A DNA stretch of 36,253 nucleotides from a virus. This document shows, in pieces, positions 9,401 to 16,743 of this stretch. The stretch is taken from IMG/VR virus record IMGVR_UViG_3300027749_000273, positions 1 to 36,253 of that record. One strand, given 5' to 3'. Numbering within the stretch: position 1 is the stretch's first letter; every line of letters starts with the position of its first letter. Made by a program: the position numbers and the translations under genes. A model generated the notes under the pieces. That model saw nothing but the letters and a program-made list of their open reading frames with translations, was not told the DNA's origin and did not search any database.

Positions 9401-12106
9401 GCAACAATTAGAAAGCTAGATGTAGACCCACTAAGTCGTAATTACGATCCAATAAAAATAAACGCCGAGTTAAAAGATGCGTGGAATGCGTTGGGTCCAA
9501 AGTTCCAAAGCATGTATCGTCGTGTGCGTAACTACAGTACAGATAATATACACGAAACAATACGTGAGATGAAGAGCCGCGCATTGCTGTTACCTAAAGC
9601 TGAACGCCAAAAAATCATTAAAGAAATTAATAGGCAATTTGGCCCAGACAAACTTGTAGAGCCTTACTTTGCATTACGGCGCTTTGGTGATTTCTATTTC
9701 CAAGTTGGTAAAGGTAACAACAAAGAGTTCTATACGTTCCAAAATTCTTTTGATAGAACTTTGGCTATGGAAAACCGTAAACGAGAACTATCGCAAGGCA
9801 ATGCACTGCAACGCGCCCTTGTTGAAACTGTCTATCCCGGCAATGGGATATCAGAGATATTTTCTAAGAACTTAGCAACAACCGCGGCGCTTAAAGAAGT
9901 CCATGACCTGATTGATAACGTATCTTCGTCATCAGTTGCAGATATTAAAAAAGATTTAAAGAGTAGCTTAGACCAGCTAATCTACGTCATGCTGCCACAA
10001 CAAAGCGTGCGCAAGATGTTTATAAACCGCAAGTCAATTCAAGGTGCGAGTGAGGATTGGATACGCGTATTCGCCGACACTGCAGTGCACACTGCGTATC
10101 AGCAAGCGAGGTTTAAGTTCGCCGAACAATATAAAAACGGTGTCCAAGATGCGTACGACCACCTAAATGACTTACGCGAGGCTGGTGCAAACCCAAACAG
10201 AATAGCTGCATATAGGGATTTTGTTAACGAAGTTGACCGTCGCTATAACAACGTATTCGGCGTAGAAGACAAGAGCGCTTGGGCAAAGACGGTTGGCAAT
10301 ATTATGTCAACTACGTTCTACTTTATGCTAAGCGGGCCAGCGAGCGCGTTCACCAACACAATCGGCGCAACAATTACGACGATGCCGTATATAGGTTCTA
10401 GATACGGATACGCTAAAACTAATGGTATCTTATTAAAGAACTTAGCTAAATACATGGCGTCTACTCCAAAGCGTACGCTTTTGCCTTTAGTAACAGGCAA
10501 CTTTTACGGGGTTAGCTTTCCATCTATAGTTGAATCCACAATAAGCAATCCTTTGCTTAGACGCGCTGCCGACAGATTCGTAGACGACGGGGACATAAAT
10601 ATCTCTATCCATAACGACGTGTTTGATTTGGGCGATGCACCGTCGGCGCTTTATACGGGCAGGTTAAATAGCGTTAAGAAGGTAGCTGCTGGTGCGTTTC
10701 ATCAACTAGAACGGTTCAACCGCGAAAACACATTGATGACTACGTTTGAACTAGCGTACAAAGAGTTTAACGGTAACATAAAAAAGAATGCGCAAGGTGT
10801 TGCGCAGAAAGACTCTAACGGTAACCCCCTACGTTATACGGCAGACGAAGCGTTTGAAGAAGCTATTCTCGAAGCCAAAGACATGGCTGGCTTGACACTC
10901 GGCGATCCTACTCGTGCGTTGCGCGGTCGTATATTTGCAAATCCAACTTTCAGCGCTTTGACACAGTTTAAGCAGTATGCGGTTACAACTTTATATATGG
11001 TCGGTCGCAACATACAGCAAAGTTTTGCGCCATTCTCTAAGGGTGAGATAGAAGACTTAAAGAAAATGTATACCAAGGACGGGCTGCCACCACAAGAAAT
11101 AGAACAACGTATAAAAGAAACCCAAGACTATAACGATGAATTGCGTGCCGAAGCCATGAAGCGGTTTGCTGGTATGACTGGCATGGCATTGTTGTGGGGC
11201 GGTATTGCGGCATCGCCATTCTTCTCGTTGCTTGGCTTAATACTACAAGCGCTAAACGCTATAGGCGGCGACGATAAAGATGAGTTTTACGATTGGGAGA
11301 ATTCGTTCTATAACTATATGGAAAACGAATTTGGTGGTTGGGCTGGCGCTTCTCTTGCCAAACTTGGAATGGAAGAAAAGAATGCTAAAGCAACAGGTCG
11401 TAAAATTGGCGAAGCCGCTGGTAGAGGTGTAGTCCCTACAATTACTGGCGCAAGTTTGTCTGACAGGGTAAGCATAGACCCAGTAAATATGCTGTTCCGC
11501 GAGTCAAGGTATTCCCCTGATGCACGCGATGCTGTTATAGAGGCGTTCATTTCTAACGCAGGGCCTAGCGCTGGCCTCGGTTTAAATTGGGCCGATGCAG
11601 TACAAATGGCTCAAAGAGGTCAGTACGAACGTGCATTTGAAATGGCGCTTCCAGCATTGTTAGCAAACCCACTTAAGGCGCATCGTATAAGCAAAGAAGG
11701 TTTAACAAACCGTAAAGGTGAAGTGCTCGGCGGTATTTATGCGGATGAACTAACCCAATGGGAGATTGCACTGCAGGCGGTAGGCTTCCAACCAGAACGT
11801 ATTGCTCAAGCGCAAAAATCTATAATTGCCACGCAGACTAAACAGCAGAAAATAAACGACAAAAGAAACGCGCTTATGGATCGCATATGGATGGACCGTG
11901 AAGCACCAGAATCTTTTGAAACTGCTTTAGATAAAGTACGGGAATTCAATATAAAGTACCCAGATAAAAAGATTTCCCCTAAAGATATTAAAGATTCGTT
12001 TGATGCTCGTGCAAAACACAAAGCTGAAGTTGAAGCTATAGGCGCTAATGTAGAGAAAAAACTAAGGGGTCGACTAGAACCTATGCTTGAATACGGGCAA
12101 AAGTAA
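3419..12106 (+). CDS. Giant polyvalent (DarB/PLxRFG-type) virion protein with GHKL ATPase and two zincin motifs
   Basis: 2895 aa, preceded by AAAGG with a 7-nt spacer. Residues 6-41 hold two copies of NPxTGExxxLVGxQW. Hydrophobic helices lie at about 300-335 and 433-455. About 838-880 form a small beta (SH3/KOW-like) domain. About 900-1100 are a GHKL/Hsp90-type ATPase: N-box IKELLQNSFDA (E937, N941), G1 DNARGM (D979, G983), G2 SGGFG (1010-1014). HEMAH at 1452-1456 is a zinc-protease motif with H1462 as a possible extra ligand. A second, HEIVH at 1744-1748, has EFVAE (1795-1799) as the likely third ligand. PYFALRRFG at 2082-2090 matches the PLxRFG signature of large phage polyvalent proteins. 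C-terminal hydrophobic segments lie at about 2298-2325 and 2585-2615. Such proteins are packaged and injected with the DNA, so early anti-host or anti-restriction work is inferred. Two low-complexity linkers (about 520-580, 1505-1580) carry other-frame ORFs. Confidence 0.88.
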   Translation: MEKAYNPSTGEVLFLVGDQWTKPEQTAENPKTGERAYLVGNQWEVFKPPSVEKPKASTASNLSGPVEGVDSPMGEDFGSAIMGQSTPKKESVLQQQPMPEPLPTEDRAVLNPKFTNAIQAKLNSLPEEERTAALETLTKRGDVYGRAARAIAGRYDSLNKIQTPTGQKFDPRLEAQQERFMKQGMSPEVAEQAAIRQAESGQFMPDYAQMTETPEEVIKAQEEYGFRKDMTPIEETLRTLKRTGAKGVTAGEQGYRGAKQFVADSLGIDAPDNKQRLNELNGLMQNMGESKYKPIQILENAGASIIQQAPAMIAGAFTGATPLVFGSMFAQSFGQTYDESRRLGLDVRESAARSAAFAAFEVLGEKVGFGAEMKALRKTAQNIPLSELTGYYAKALAKQIPGEEFTYTGQTIVDKAHGLNKEAGIKEFLDGAVDTMLATVAQGGMMLAGGAAANKALGRFRRPATNETENTKVGGKSINDIIKNIDALTAEEEARTEREAIQAPPVEENPLEGPEPPDIFGEQNVRQPIRGTSGEGVGVASKPSADIPTTAGVEGSGAAGVVPTGEVTTRPDSGKTTQPTTLEAYEITDPKQTPMFKYITGINKTLDTFYNQLYTNNHDQLPDDLRTTRFILDGVNDAMRMVQTRLAAWDHPAIAGATESERRMGKARATAEDRELLGAASNLSAIGTRIANQSMALYKGYKGKKAGSQEKINASEKELEKEFHRALDLMHARGLLNEEESKEWEVMKAARPKQETPPAQELFTPEEPAPTPEEPPKDLVKKYQEQGFAPDDAKREAAVEAGVNPEQPAPYFGSDEINALGDKIKDAINTITNDFMVGDMVRYGNTTGTVVGTDATHVKLHPDGAKSPKAFYRVPKARIELVARPDTVSKSAAMAMSGEDKKFGTEQGRLDADLGGLARLLGQNMYASAIAEVSIKELLQNSFDAVKGAVSSKNSPSLYKVGEIVITLDEENRTITVQDNARGMTPSIVRDAFFTIAGSDKSDLDPSERSGGFGLAKMGFMIGTDRLILDTVRDGVRITVDTTAKDILDNNFKINKKAAPKGEHGTTVTVKIPEYYIDPKNGEKKDIYFDSDPKYSTPLKKPLIGPVIVKTVQKSAFRNEEKTLPVGVNFPLDKYIPLKVNFSWGSADVYFGKDRITREYDTKHEVLSGGVYQFDGRGKYQTHFKLSESEIIPFNLIINVKPNVEAKHPDYPFENSRERFKDRLKEDVDSLVSYLAQIARGNEAADLQDNFKNIVSMPRVDVGQDITDVTNKLQKSFDRRGKVERRELPPMPSEVRVEGTRVISVDTGKTITDTAKEKEKQTKGTFQADQAAPEMKDFLLNMAQNPNQPIFHNNTNVDFLEVGRQYGNPEMFFAELGTVMVEMKEALANSGFYNYEQLKPENLFFGGVSIDKGYGGVHIKVPYKAVLINPFYDFGAKTLFGAREYLWETMTHEMAHTGDMGHGVGHNTHMLKVRQYLADEGLADYFRDALMEILTKHESAFTAMREAYGKSTTKNTAKSLEDYGKGSASISDGSARSSGDDTVDALSARERSGGDGDIRPASGGNQTSEVGGRDRTPSSVKGLHPSVVAAINNNDIKGALRALAKNTSGLYAELASRLAELDLPTSISFNNARNLLRQHIDNKTAQQQVRLFTYIRRAYPELYEKHFKDYDKADSLENVYKGLQELASPKYDTSYVKTELDTLKGVFDKSMPGLTAPGFFVPDIDAITINPSSAFGTDNRVLLHEIVHAATEFTLRDTAGLSDRQKKAVTSLYDMYNKAQETMSPKEYGFTNIFEFVAEALTNPKFQAKLKSIQYKSQKASMWNSLLKFITQMFGKDNIAASAMIEANEIFSAHRPVGAVSGIRFAPRIKGPVSKPDTWRTAETVEHSLRQIGKDIFTGKMTIEDAIKDIGAAFYDQNGFRYRAALLPIMQIRQLQDMTKNVFPQLGGAVRTVENMISYRGRKLRIAGDITKDALDLQRRSPERSMLLGKLMIEATIRKLDVDPLSRNYDPIKINAELKDAWNALGPKFQSMYRRVRNYSTDNIHETIREMKSRALLLPKAERQKIIKEINRQFGPDKLVEPYFALRRFGDFYFQVGKGNNKEFYTFQNSFDRTLAMENRKRELSQGNALQRALVETVYPGNGISEIFSKNLATTAALKEVHDLIDNVSSSSVADIKKDLKSSLDQLIYVMLPQQSVRKMFINRKSIQGASEDWIRVFADTAVHTAYQQARFKFAEQYKNGVQDAYDHLNDLREAGANPNRIAAYRDFVNEVDRRYNNVFGVEDKSAWAKTVGNIMSTTFYFMLSGPASAFTNTIGATITTMPYIGSRYGYAKTNGILLKNLAKYMASTPKRTLLPLVTGNFYGVSFPSIVESTISNPLLRRAADRFVDDGDINISIHNDVFDLGDAPSALYTGRLNSVKKVAAGAFHQLERFNRENTLMTTFELAYKEFNGNIKKNAQGVAQKDSNGNPLRYTADEAFEEAILEAKDMAGLTLGDPTRALRGRIFANPTFSALTQFKQYAVTTLYMVGRNIQQSFAPFSKGEIEDLKKMYTKDGLPPQEIEQRIKETQDYNDELRAEAMKRFAGMTGMALLWGGIAASPFFSLLGLILQALNAIGGDDKDEFYDWENSFYNYMENEFGGWAGASLAKLGMEEKNAKATGRKIGEAAGRGVVPTITGASLSDRVSIDPVNMLFRESRYSPDARDAVIEAFISNAGPSAGLGLNWADAVQMAQRGQYERAFEMALPALLANPLKAHRISKEGLTNRKGEVLGGIYADELTQWEIALQAVGFQPERIAQAQKSIIATQTKQQKINDKRNALMDRIWMDREAPESFETALDKVREFNIKYPDKKISPKDIKDSFDARAKHKAEVEAIGANVEKKLRGRLEPMLEYGQK
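4989..5165 (+). CDS. Possible nested +1-frame ORF in linker 1 of the giant gene
   Basis: 58 codons, starting ATG at 4989 after GGAG (4979-4982) with a 6-nt spacer, a better ribosome site than most genes here. The product starts MLDNLSVEQVEKALAWLANP, looks like an amphipathic helical protein, and contains Trp and several Leu pairs. The giant-gene frame over the same bases is a Gly/Ser/Thr/Pro-rich linker (around residues 525-580) with little apparent constraint. It may be an overprinted gene, a relic of an inserted gene read in the wrong frame, or chance. Confidence 0.25.
   Translation: MLDNLSVEQVEKALAWLANPVQTFPPPQELKEVEPREWFLLEKLLHGLIAEKLHSQLH
7941..8159 (+). CDS. Probable nested +1-frame ORF in linker 2 of the giant gene
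   Basis: 72 codons, from ATG at 7941 after GAGG (7930-7933, 7-nt spacer) to TAA at 8157. The product has normal protein character: hydrophobic residues at helical spacing, tyrosines and tryptophan, and an ending such as APLVEAIKQAKSVDEIERL. The giant-gene frame over the same bases is a Ser/Gly/Asp/Arg-rich stretch (about residues 1508-1580) between the first zincin motif and the next helical domain, and it looks like the shifted reading of this ORF rather than the reverse. Either a small protein is made from inside the giant gene, or a former gene was captured as linker. No function is recognised. Confidence 0.4.
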   Translation: MENQQLKTLQSLLRTTEKVPPQYRMEALEVAATTQWTLYQQENDPEGMAIYAPLVEAIKQAKSVDEIERLAA

Positions 12107-12304
12107 TTACTTTATACGCCAGACTCGTAGCCCTTTAATTGCGTCTTCAATAACAAGTTTCATGACAACCTTAAATCCAAGCCGCTTAACTACGGCTTGG
12201 ATAGTTTTTTTACTTTCGTCTATACGCAAACATGGCACGAAAAACGAACAGCCAACCTTAAACCTACGCCAGTTAACACTATAGTTAACGTCATTGATCT
12301 TCAT
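12107..12304 (-). CDS. Small conserved-looking phage protein at the end of the replication operon
   Basis: 65 aa. The start overlaps the last 14 bp of the primase gene, so translation is probably coupled; no strong Shine-Dalgarno is present. The sequence is basic, with strand-helix-strand character: NWRRFKVGCSFFVPCL, then TIQAVVKRLGFKVVMKLVIE, ending GLRVWRIK. I recall similar small proteins with the same VIEDGxxGLRVWR ending in phages but cannot name a function. Its stop (12107-12109) directly abuts the stop of the convergent giant gene (12104-12106), with no spacer. It contains the hairpin terminator of the opposite strand within its coding sequence. Confidence 0.75.
   Translation of the reverse strand: MKINDVNYSVNWRRFKVGCSFFVPCLRIDESKKTIQAVVKRLGFKVVMKLVIEDAIKGLRVWRIK
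12175..12211 (+). terminator. Rho-independent terminator of the virion operon
   Basis: A perfect 10-bp stem (12175-12184 with 12193-12202, ATCCAAGCCG and its complement) closes an 8-nt loop and is followed by AG and seven T. It lies about 70 bp after the giant gene's stop and works only on the + strand, because the other side lacks a T-run. It sits inside the coding sequence of the opposing 65-aa gene. Confidence 0.88.
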
Positions 12305-15110
12305 CGTCTTCAGTGTCGTCGGCGGTTTTAACGGCTTCGACGTATATATCTGGGTCTATAAATTCGCCTTTAGAGCAATCAAATACAAACGCATCTACGG
12401 GGGGGATGCCGCTAATCTTAGTGCCTTTAGCCATACGCTTTTTAACTGCGCCCCCATAGACGCCTTCGGCGGTAAGAGAGTTAAGTACGTCTTTCAAAGT
12501 AATCTGATGCGCAGAACACCACGTCCTAAACTTTTTAGCAATGATAAACAGCTTCATCGTATCCGGCTCATACCGGATAATAAGTTCCCTTGATGGCTCG
12601 GCTATAGGTAGAAGCTCTACCCCCGTTCGTTTATCCACCTCACCATTTATAACTAAACTATTACTGCGGTGCTCAGCCCAATACTCACCAATAACACTTG
12701 CATGATTAGTAACAGGGGGTTTTATCTCTTCGCGCATCTGGCCAAACTGTTTAAGCACCCACTTCAATACGCGACCGACATCAATATCAATAAGCCCAAG
12801 ACGCTTGGCGAACAAGGCGCCAGCTATATTACAAGCCGCAACACCCGACCAAAAACGTTCTCTATTCGTAAAACCTATTTTTCTATCAATAATTAGTTGG
12901 ATTTCTTTAATCTCTTTGATGCGCTCTTCAAGGTTGTCGACCAAGTCACGTATGTAAATACGACCGGCATGACCATAGTTTGTATATAACTTCGGATATA
13001 TTTCATCTGCTTCCTGTTTAGATAATAGTTTAGTGCTGGGGATATCGTATTCAATTACACGCATTAACTCGCCGTCGGGCGTAGCCTTCAAAGACTTTAG
13101 CTTATCTACTATCGACGCGTTAGAGCTACATAAAAGAATAGTCTGCCACTTAGCAAAGTTTTTGCGTTCAGCGTTTTCGCTAGACTTCATGCGACCGCGC
13201 CCCCTACCCTGAGATACTGCATACGAAAAGTCAGAGCAGTCGTCGGCTTTCATTTTTGTAATTTCGTCGCAACCCAAACCCATGTTGTTCATAACACCAA
13301 GTCGATGCAAACGAACAGCCATAGTATCCCGCTCAATCAGCATAATTTCTTCTGGGTGCCCAAACACGCTGTGCATTGCCTTAATTGCCGTAGTCTTACC
13401 CGTGCCAGACTCGTTGTTAATCATGTTAATGATTGCGCCTTTAAGGTTCAAATGCTTCATTAGTGGCGCGCCAAATGCAGTAAAAAAGCCAAACGCATGC
13501 GGCTCAAAGCCTTCTCGATCGTAGACATTTATCACTGACTTCCACTCTTCCAACGAACCAACAGGCGCAAATTGCGGTGCTAAGTCGTCCGTGTAGCTTG
13601 ATGGTGGGCTATATCTATCACCGTCGGCGCATATCTCTGTATCTCCTATTACAAACGACGCGTTCTTTTCAGTCCAGCCAAATTGCGTTCTCATAATTTC
13701 TGCCCCTTCTTTGCATTGCAACTCCTTTACGGAACGAACGATGTACGCCATGATTGCGTCCATCTGTTTTTTCATACCTATAACACCATACCAAGCAAGC
13801 TTTTCGCGAAGCTTATCTGCTGTCAACAATTCAACTGCTGGCAAGGCGAACTCTTTTACACCGTCCCTTGGTGTGTGCATACGCATCCAAACAACTTCCC
13901 CACGCTGCGGGTCTTTTAACCGCTTGACCACATACAAGTCGTGCTCATAAATCATTACGGCTTCGGGGTCTTCTTCGTCGTCGGCTTTGCGGTAGACGCC
14001 GCCGTTCTTGCCACGAAAATATGGAAACGGGTAATCTGGTATCGTGTACGTAACTGGTTTAGAGGCTTCTGGTGCGGTGTACTCTATGGTGTTAGTCTCT
14101 GATTCAGCGATCTCGGCACCAAGAACAATCGGAGAAGATATCTTCCCCTTGTGTATGCAGTTAGCGCAACCTCCGGGGTTATACGCCTCAAACTTCTCGC
14201 ATGTGTAGGGGCCCTTTATCTTAGCCACTTTCTCTATCGTAGCATCAGGAGAATAATCTGGATGCTGATTTGATATGTCGTGTATGGCAGTGTCGGCGTC
14301 TACACAATACGCGGGGATAGAAAGGGCGGCCCTCCAACGTGGTTCATCTAAAGACGATTGTTCCGCTATAGAGCTAGTTAACTGAAAGCATCCAGTGCCC
14401 TTAGCGTTTTTATCTATGATGGTGCTAAACCTAAACTGTTTGCTACCCATCAGCGCGCGAGTTAAATCGTTTGTATGCGTGGGTATATAAGACGGCGCTT
14501 CTTCAAGTGTGCCAAGCTTACTGTTAAATTCGTCATAGTCCACAGCCTCAGATATAAGAAGCACGCCGACATCTAAAGGCGGATCACCTTTGTAGTTAAA
14601 TGTCTCAGGCATCCGCATAATTGACGCCGCATCAGCAGTTCTAGCGGGGTCGGCTTCAAGCCCATGCTCATTGCACAATGACTTAAGCCGCTTAGCTGTG
14701 TTGAGCCATTTTTGTTTTGATATCTCCGCAGTCAAACCCCAGTACACGTGTACGCCACGCCCCGAATTCACTAGGGTCGGCTTAGGTAGGCTAAGTGTTT
14801 TACAAAACTTCTTTAGCGCGTCTATACCATCGCCTTGAGTGGCGTACGGCTTACCTTCACCGCAATCTATATCAAGCCAAAATGCTTTAATTTCTTTTAC
14901 GTTATCTACTGTCCTAGATTCGCTTGTTTCGTACTTAGCACATGCAAAGTACACGTCATATTGTTTTGCCAACAACGCCTGCGATATCTCTTCAACTTCT
15001 TCTAGACTCCGTGCAAATTCTTGCTTTGGCAGTCCGGTCTTCTTTAGACCCACTACGCAGTACCACCCATTCGGAGACAGTACTGCCGACAACAAATCTG
15101 TTTTTGTCAT
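12291..15110 (-). CDS. Primase-helicase (AEP-type primase fused to DUF927-like helicase)
   Basis: 939 aa from the ATG at 15110, chosen because AAGG lies 5 nt upstream; an in-frame TTG at 15128 is possible but weaker. The N-terminal domain has archaeo-eukaryotic primase signatures: FWLDIDCGEG (metal-binding D80 and D82) and NSGRGVHVYW (catalytic histidine at about 121). A Cys cluster around YTCEKFEAYNPGGCANC suggests a zinc knuckle between the domains. The C-terminal half is a helicase-type ATPase with Walker A ESGTGKTTA (K572) and Walker B GCDEI (D615, E616), then a polar motif (LLCSSNA) typical of sensor 1. It should prime and unwind at the phage fork, with the polymerase, SSB and SNF2 protein encoded just upstream. 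Confidence 0.88.
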   Translation of the reverse strand: MTKTDLLSAVLSPNGWYCVVGLKKTGLPKQEFARSLEEVEEISQALLAKQYDVYFACAKYETSESRTVDNVKEIKAFWLDIDCGEGKPYATQGDGIDALKKFCKTLSLPKPTLVNSGRGVHVYWGLTAEISKQKWLNTAKRLKSLCNEHGLEADPARTADAASIMRMPETFNYKGDPPLDVGVLLISEAVDYDEFNSKLGTLEEAPSYIPTHTNDLTRALMGSKQFRFSTIIDKNAKGTGCFQLTSSIAEQSSLDEPRWRAALSIPAYCVDADTAIHDISNQHPDYSPDATIEKVAKIKGPYTCEKFEAYNPGGCANCIHKGKISSPIVLGAEIAESETNTIEYTAPEASKPVTYTIPDYPFPYFRGKNGGVYRKADDEEDPEAVMIYEHDLYVVKRLKDPQRGEVVWMRMHTPRDGVKEFALPAVELLTADKLREKLAWYGVIGMKKQMDAIMAYIVRSVKELQCKEGAEIMRTQFGWTEKNASFVIGDTEICADGDRYSPPSSYTDDLAPQFAPVGSLEEWKSVINVYDREGFEPHAFGFFTAFGAPLMKHLNLKGAIINMINNESGTGKTTAIKAMHSVFGHPEEIMLIERDTMAVRLHRLGVMNNMGLGCDEITKMKADDCSDFSYAVSQGRGRGRMKSSENAERKNFAKWQTILLCSSNASIVDKLKSLKATPDGELMRVIEYDIPSTKLLSKQEADEIYPKLYTNYGHAGRIYIRDLVDNLEERIKEIKEIQLIIDRKIGFTNRERFWSGVAACNIAGALFAKRLGLIDIDVGRVLKWVLKQFGQMREEIKPPVTNHASVIGEYWAEHRSNSLVINGEVDKRTGVELLPIAEPSRELIIRYEPDTMKLFIIAKKFRTWCSAHQITLKDVLNSLTAEGVYGGAVKKRMAKGTKISGIPPVDAFVFDCSKGEFIDPDIYVEAVKTADDTEDDEDQ

Positions 15111-15126
15111 AGCCGCCTTACACCGC

Positions 15127-15169
15127 AAAAAAGACTGCGTCCAAGAAGCGCGGGTGCCTCAAGGACGCA
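15127..15169 (-). terminator. Attenuator-like hairpin before the primase gene
   Basis: On the - strand, TGCGTCC pairs with GGACGCA (15136-15142 with 15163-15169) around a 20-nt loop, and GTC plus six T follow. It fills the gap between the HTH gene and the primase start, so it could lower primase transcription relative to the upstream genes. The loop is long for a strong terminator. Confidence 0.45.
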
Positions 15170-15176
15170 AAATGAC

Positions 15177-15410
15177 CTACTTCAGACGTGAGATTACTTG
15201 TTCGATTTTTTCGCAATGACTTTGGCGCGGCTTCCACTCACCAGTAAACCATTTGTATATGGTCATCCGGCTTACGCCAAAGTACTCTGCAATTTCACGA
15301 ACACTGTATTCTTTTTGAATACAGATACGCCCCAGCTTGACACCGAGGAGTTGTTCATCCGCCGACTGGTTAGAACGAATAATTCTTAATGAATAACCTC
15401 TAGCATCCAT
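15177..15410 (-). CDS. Helix-turn-helix DNA-binding protein
   Basis: 77 aa, starting 2 bp after the stop of the SSB-like gene. Residues about 36-60 (EYSVREIAEYFGVSRMTIYKW) form a clear helix-turn-helix: a first helix starting a new reading of DNA, the 'FGVS' turn, and a recognition helix rMTIYKW, followed by FTGEWKPR as in XRE/Cro-type regulators. The C-terminus is a short basic helix. In this position it may regulate the replication operon or act as a replication accessory. It is a candidate binder of the dispersed palindromes, but nothing in the sequence proves it. Confidence 0.8.
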   Translation of the reverse strand: MDARGYSLRIIRSNQSADEQLLGVKLGRICIQKEYSVREIAEYFGVSRMTIYKWFTGEWKPRQSHCEKIEQVISRLK

Positions 15411-15412
15411 TT

Positions 15413-16264
15413 TTATTCATCGTCGGTAGACCAATTGTTGAGCACGTCAACAAAATCTTTTTTGGGTATTGGCTCTGTAGCTTTCTTAGAAGGGCGCTTA
15501 ACTGGCTCAGCTACTTCTTCAATAATCTCTGGTGCTTTAGGTTTAGCTTTAACACCATCGCTAGTAGAAGGGTTCTGTGCAACTGCAGATTTAGCGGCTG
15601 GACTTTCGCCTTTTTCTTTAGCGGAAAGCCACTCTTGTTCAGACAAGAAACGCACGGGCTTAAATGTTAGCTTGGGTGTATCGCTATCACTATCCATACG
15701 CATCTCAGTGACCAAGGTGTTGATGCTCTTGCCTTGTGCGCCAACATACTTAGCGTATTGCTGGAACGGCATCTTGTCTAGATCGCCACGACCAAAGATG
15801 GACTTAGCTGGTAGCACTAACTGATATACATCTCCGTATACGTCGTCGGCTAAAAGAACCGCTAAACGCTGTTGGAAACGGCATGCGCGTGAATCGCCTT
15901 GTCCAGAACCTTTAATGTTTTGCTGGCAACCTTCACAAGTTTTATTTTGTGGCTCTTCAATGCTTGCGTCGGGCTTATCGCCGTCGTTAGACCAGCAGTC
16001 TGGGTGTGTGGTCTCACCCGCCACATACTTACCAGCATAGAAAGAACGAGACACTTTTGACGACCCATTGACGATGACGATGCTCATCGCGCGGTTTTCG
16101 TTTTTAGTAATCTCTTCACCATTGACCATCATGCGGAACACGCCGCCACGAATAGATATGCGCTTAGAGCCAGTGTTGCCAGCCAGTGCGCGTGTCATTT
16201 CATCGAGACCTACTTGTTTTAGGTACGATGGTAGTTCTTGGTTAAACAAAGTTAAATCACTCAT
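15413..16264 (-). CDS. Probable single-stranded DNA-binding protein
   Basis: 283 aa from the second ATG (16264), which has AAGGA at the right distance; the ATG 6 bp upstream touches the Shine-Dalgarno. The N-terminal part looks like a beta-rich OB-type core (RISIRGGVFRMMVNGEEI, then SIVIVNGSSKVSRSFYAGKY) with four cysteines (C90, C110, C113, C128) that could bind zinc. The C-terminal third is disordered, Lys/Pro/Ala-rich, and ends in an acidic tip (NNWSTDDE), as in SSBs that dock partners. Its position between primase and helicase supports the call. It could be another recombination-related DNA-binding protein. Confidence 0.6.
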   Translation of the reverse strand: MSDLTLFNQELPSYLKQVGLDEMTRALAGNTGSKRISIRGGVFRMMVNGEEITKNENRAMSIVIVNGSSKVSRSFYAGKYVAGETTHPDCWSNDGDKPDASIEEPQNKTCEGCQQNIKGSGQGDSRACRFQQRLAVLLADDVYGDVYQLVLPAKSIFGRGDLDKMPFQQYAKYVGAQGKSINTLVTEMRMDSDSDTPKLTFKPVRFLSEQEWLSAKEKGESPAAKSAVAQNPSTSDGVKAKPKAPEIIEEVAEPVKRPSKKATEPIPKKDFVDVLNNWSTDDE

Positions 16265-16294
16265 TTTCATTTCCTTTTACAAAAGTTACTTGCA

Positions 16295-16687
16295 TTACTT
16301 TCTCCTTATTGTGATGTCATACTCAGAATCAATATTTAATCCGGGTGGGTGTGCATCCGGATTGTTCTCTAGGAACTCCTTCATGTTGGTTTGCTGAATC
16401 CGTTTCTCCAGCAGTTCCATACCATCATGCTCTTTCATAAAAGCGTAGAAACTTCCCCAGTCGCTGGTCCAGTATCTATTCTTTAGTGTTCTATACGCTA
16501 TTCCTGTGGGGGTTGAAAAACTAGTTACTCCTGTCTCTTTTGACACCTCAACAATTTTCTCCTTAAGAGTCTTCATGTCTTCGTCTAACTGAGCTACTTT
16601 TTCTTTGAACTCTTGGTAGTAACGGTCACGCTTATCTCGCATCTTTATGTACGTAGTGACGATCTGTTCTATCGGTACGCTTTCCAT
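16295..16687 (-). CDS. Conserved phage replication-cluster protein, function unknown
   Basis: 130 aa, first gene after the internal promoter at 16716-16743, with AAAGGA and a 5-nt spacer before ATG. The N-terminal 55 residues are a charged coiled coil (MRDKRDRYYQEFKEKVAQLD). The C-terminal half is compact and rich in aromatics (PTGIAYRTLKNRYWTSDW, then ENNPDAHPPGLNIDSEY). I have seen this pattern repeatedly next to SSB and nuclease genes in environmental phages but know no assigned activity. A structural role with the SSB or primase is an inference. Confidence 0.85.
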   Translation of the reverse strand: MESVPIEQIVTTYIKMRDKRDRYYQEFKEKVAQLDEDMKTLKEKIVEVSKETGVTSFSTPTGIAYRTLKNRYWTSDWGSFYAFMKEHDGMELLEKRIQQTNMKEFLENNPDAHPPGLNIDSEYDITIRRK

Positions 16688-16715
16688 GTGGGTCCTTTAA
16701 GTTAGTGGGGTAGTT

Positions 16716-16743
16716 ATTATACCAAAGTTCTTTACATTGTCAA
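16716..16743 (-). promoter_or_regulatory. Near-consensus sigma70 promoter for the primase/SSB operon
   Basis: On the - strand, TTGACA (16738-16743), a 16-bp spacer and TATAAT (16716-16721), with TGG before the -10 making it an extended -10. The -35 overlaps the stop codon of the upstream SNF2 gene. Transcription should start near 16709 and run through the 130-aa gene, SSB, HTH protein, primase and the 65-aa gene. Confidence 0.88.

Noticed and set aside
12087-12284. + strand ORF overlapping the end of the giant gene
   Set aside because: It has no ribosome site, crosses the terminator hairpin and is opposite a better-supported - strand gene.
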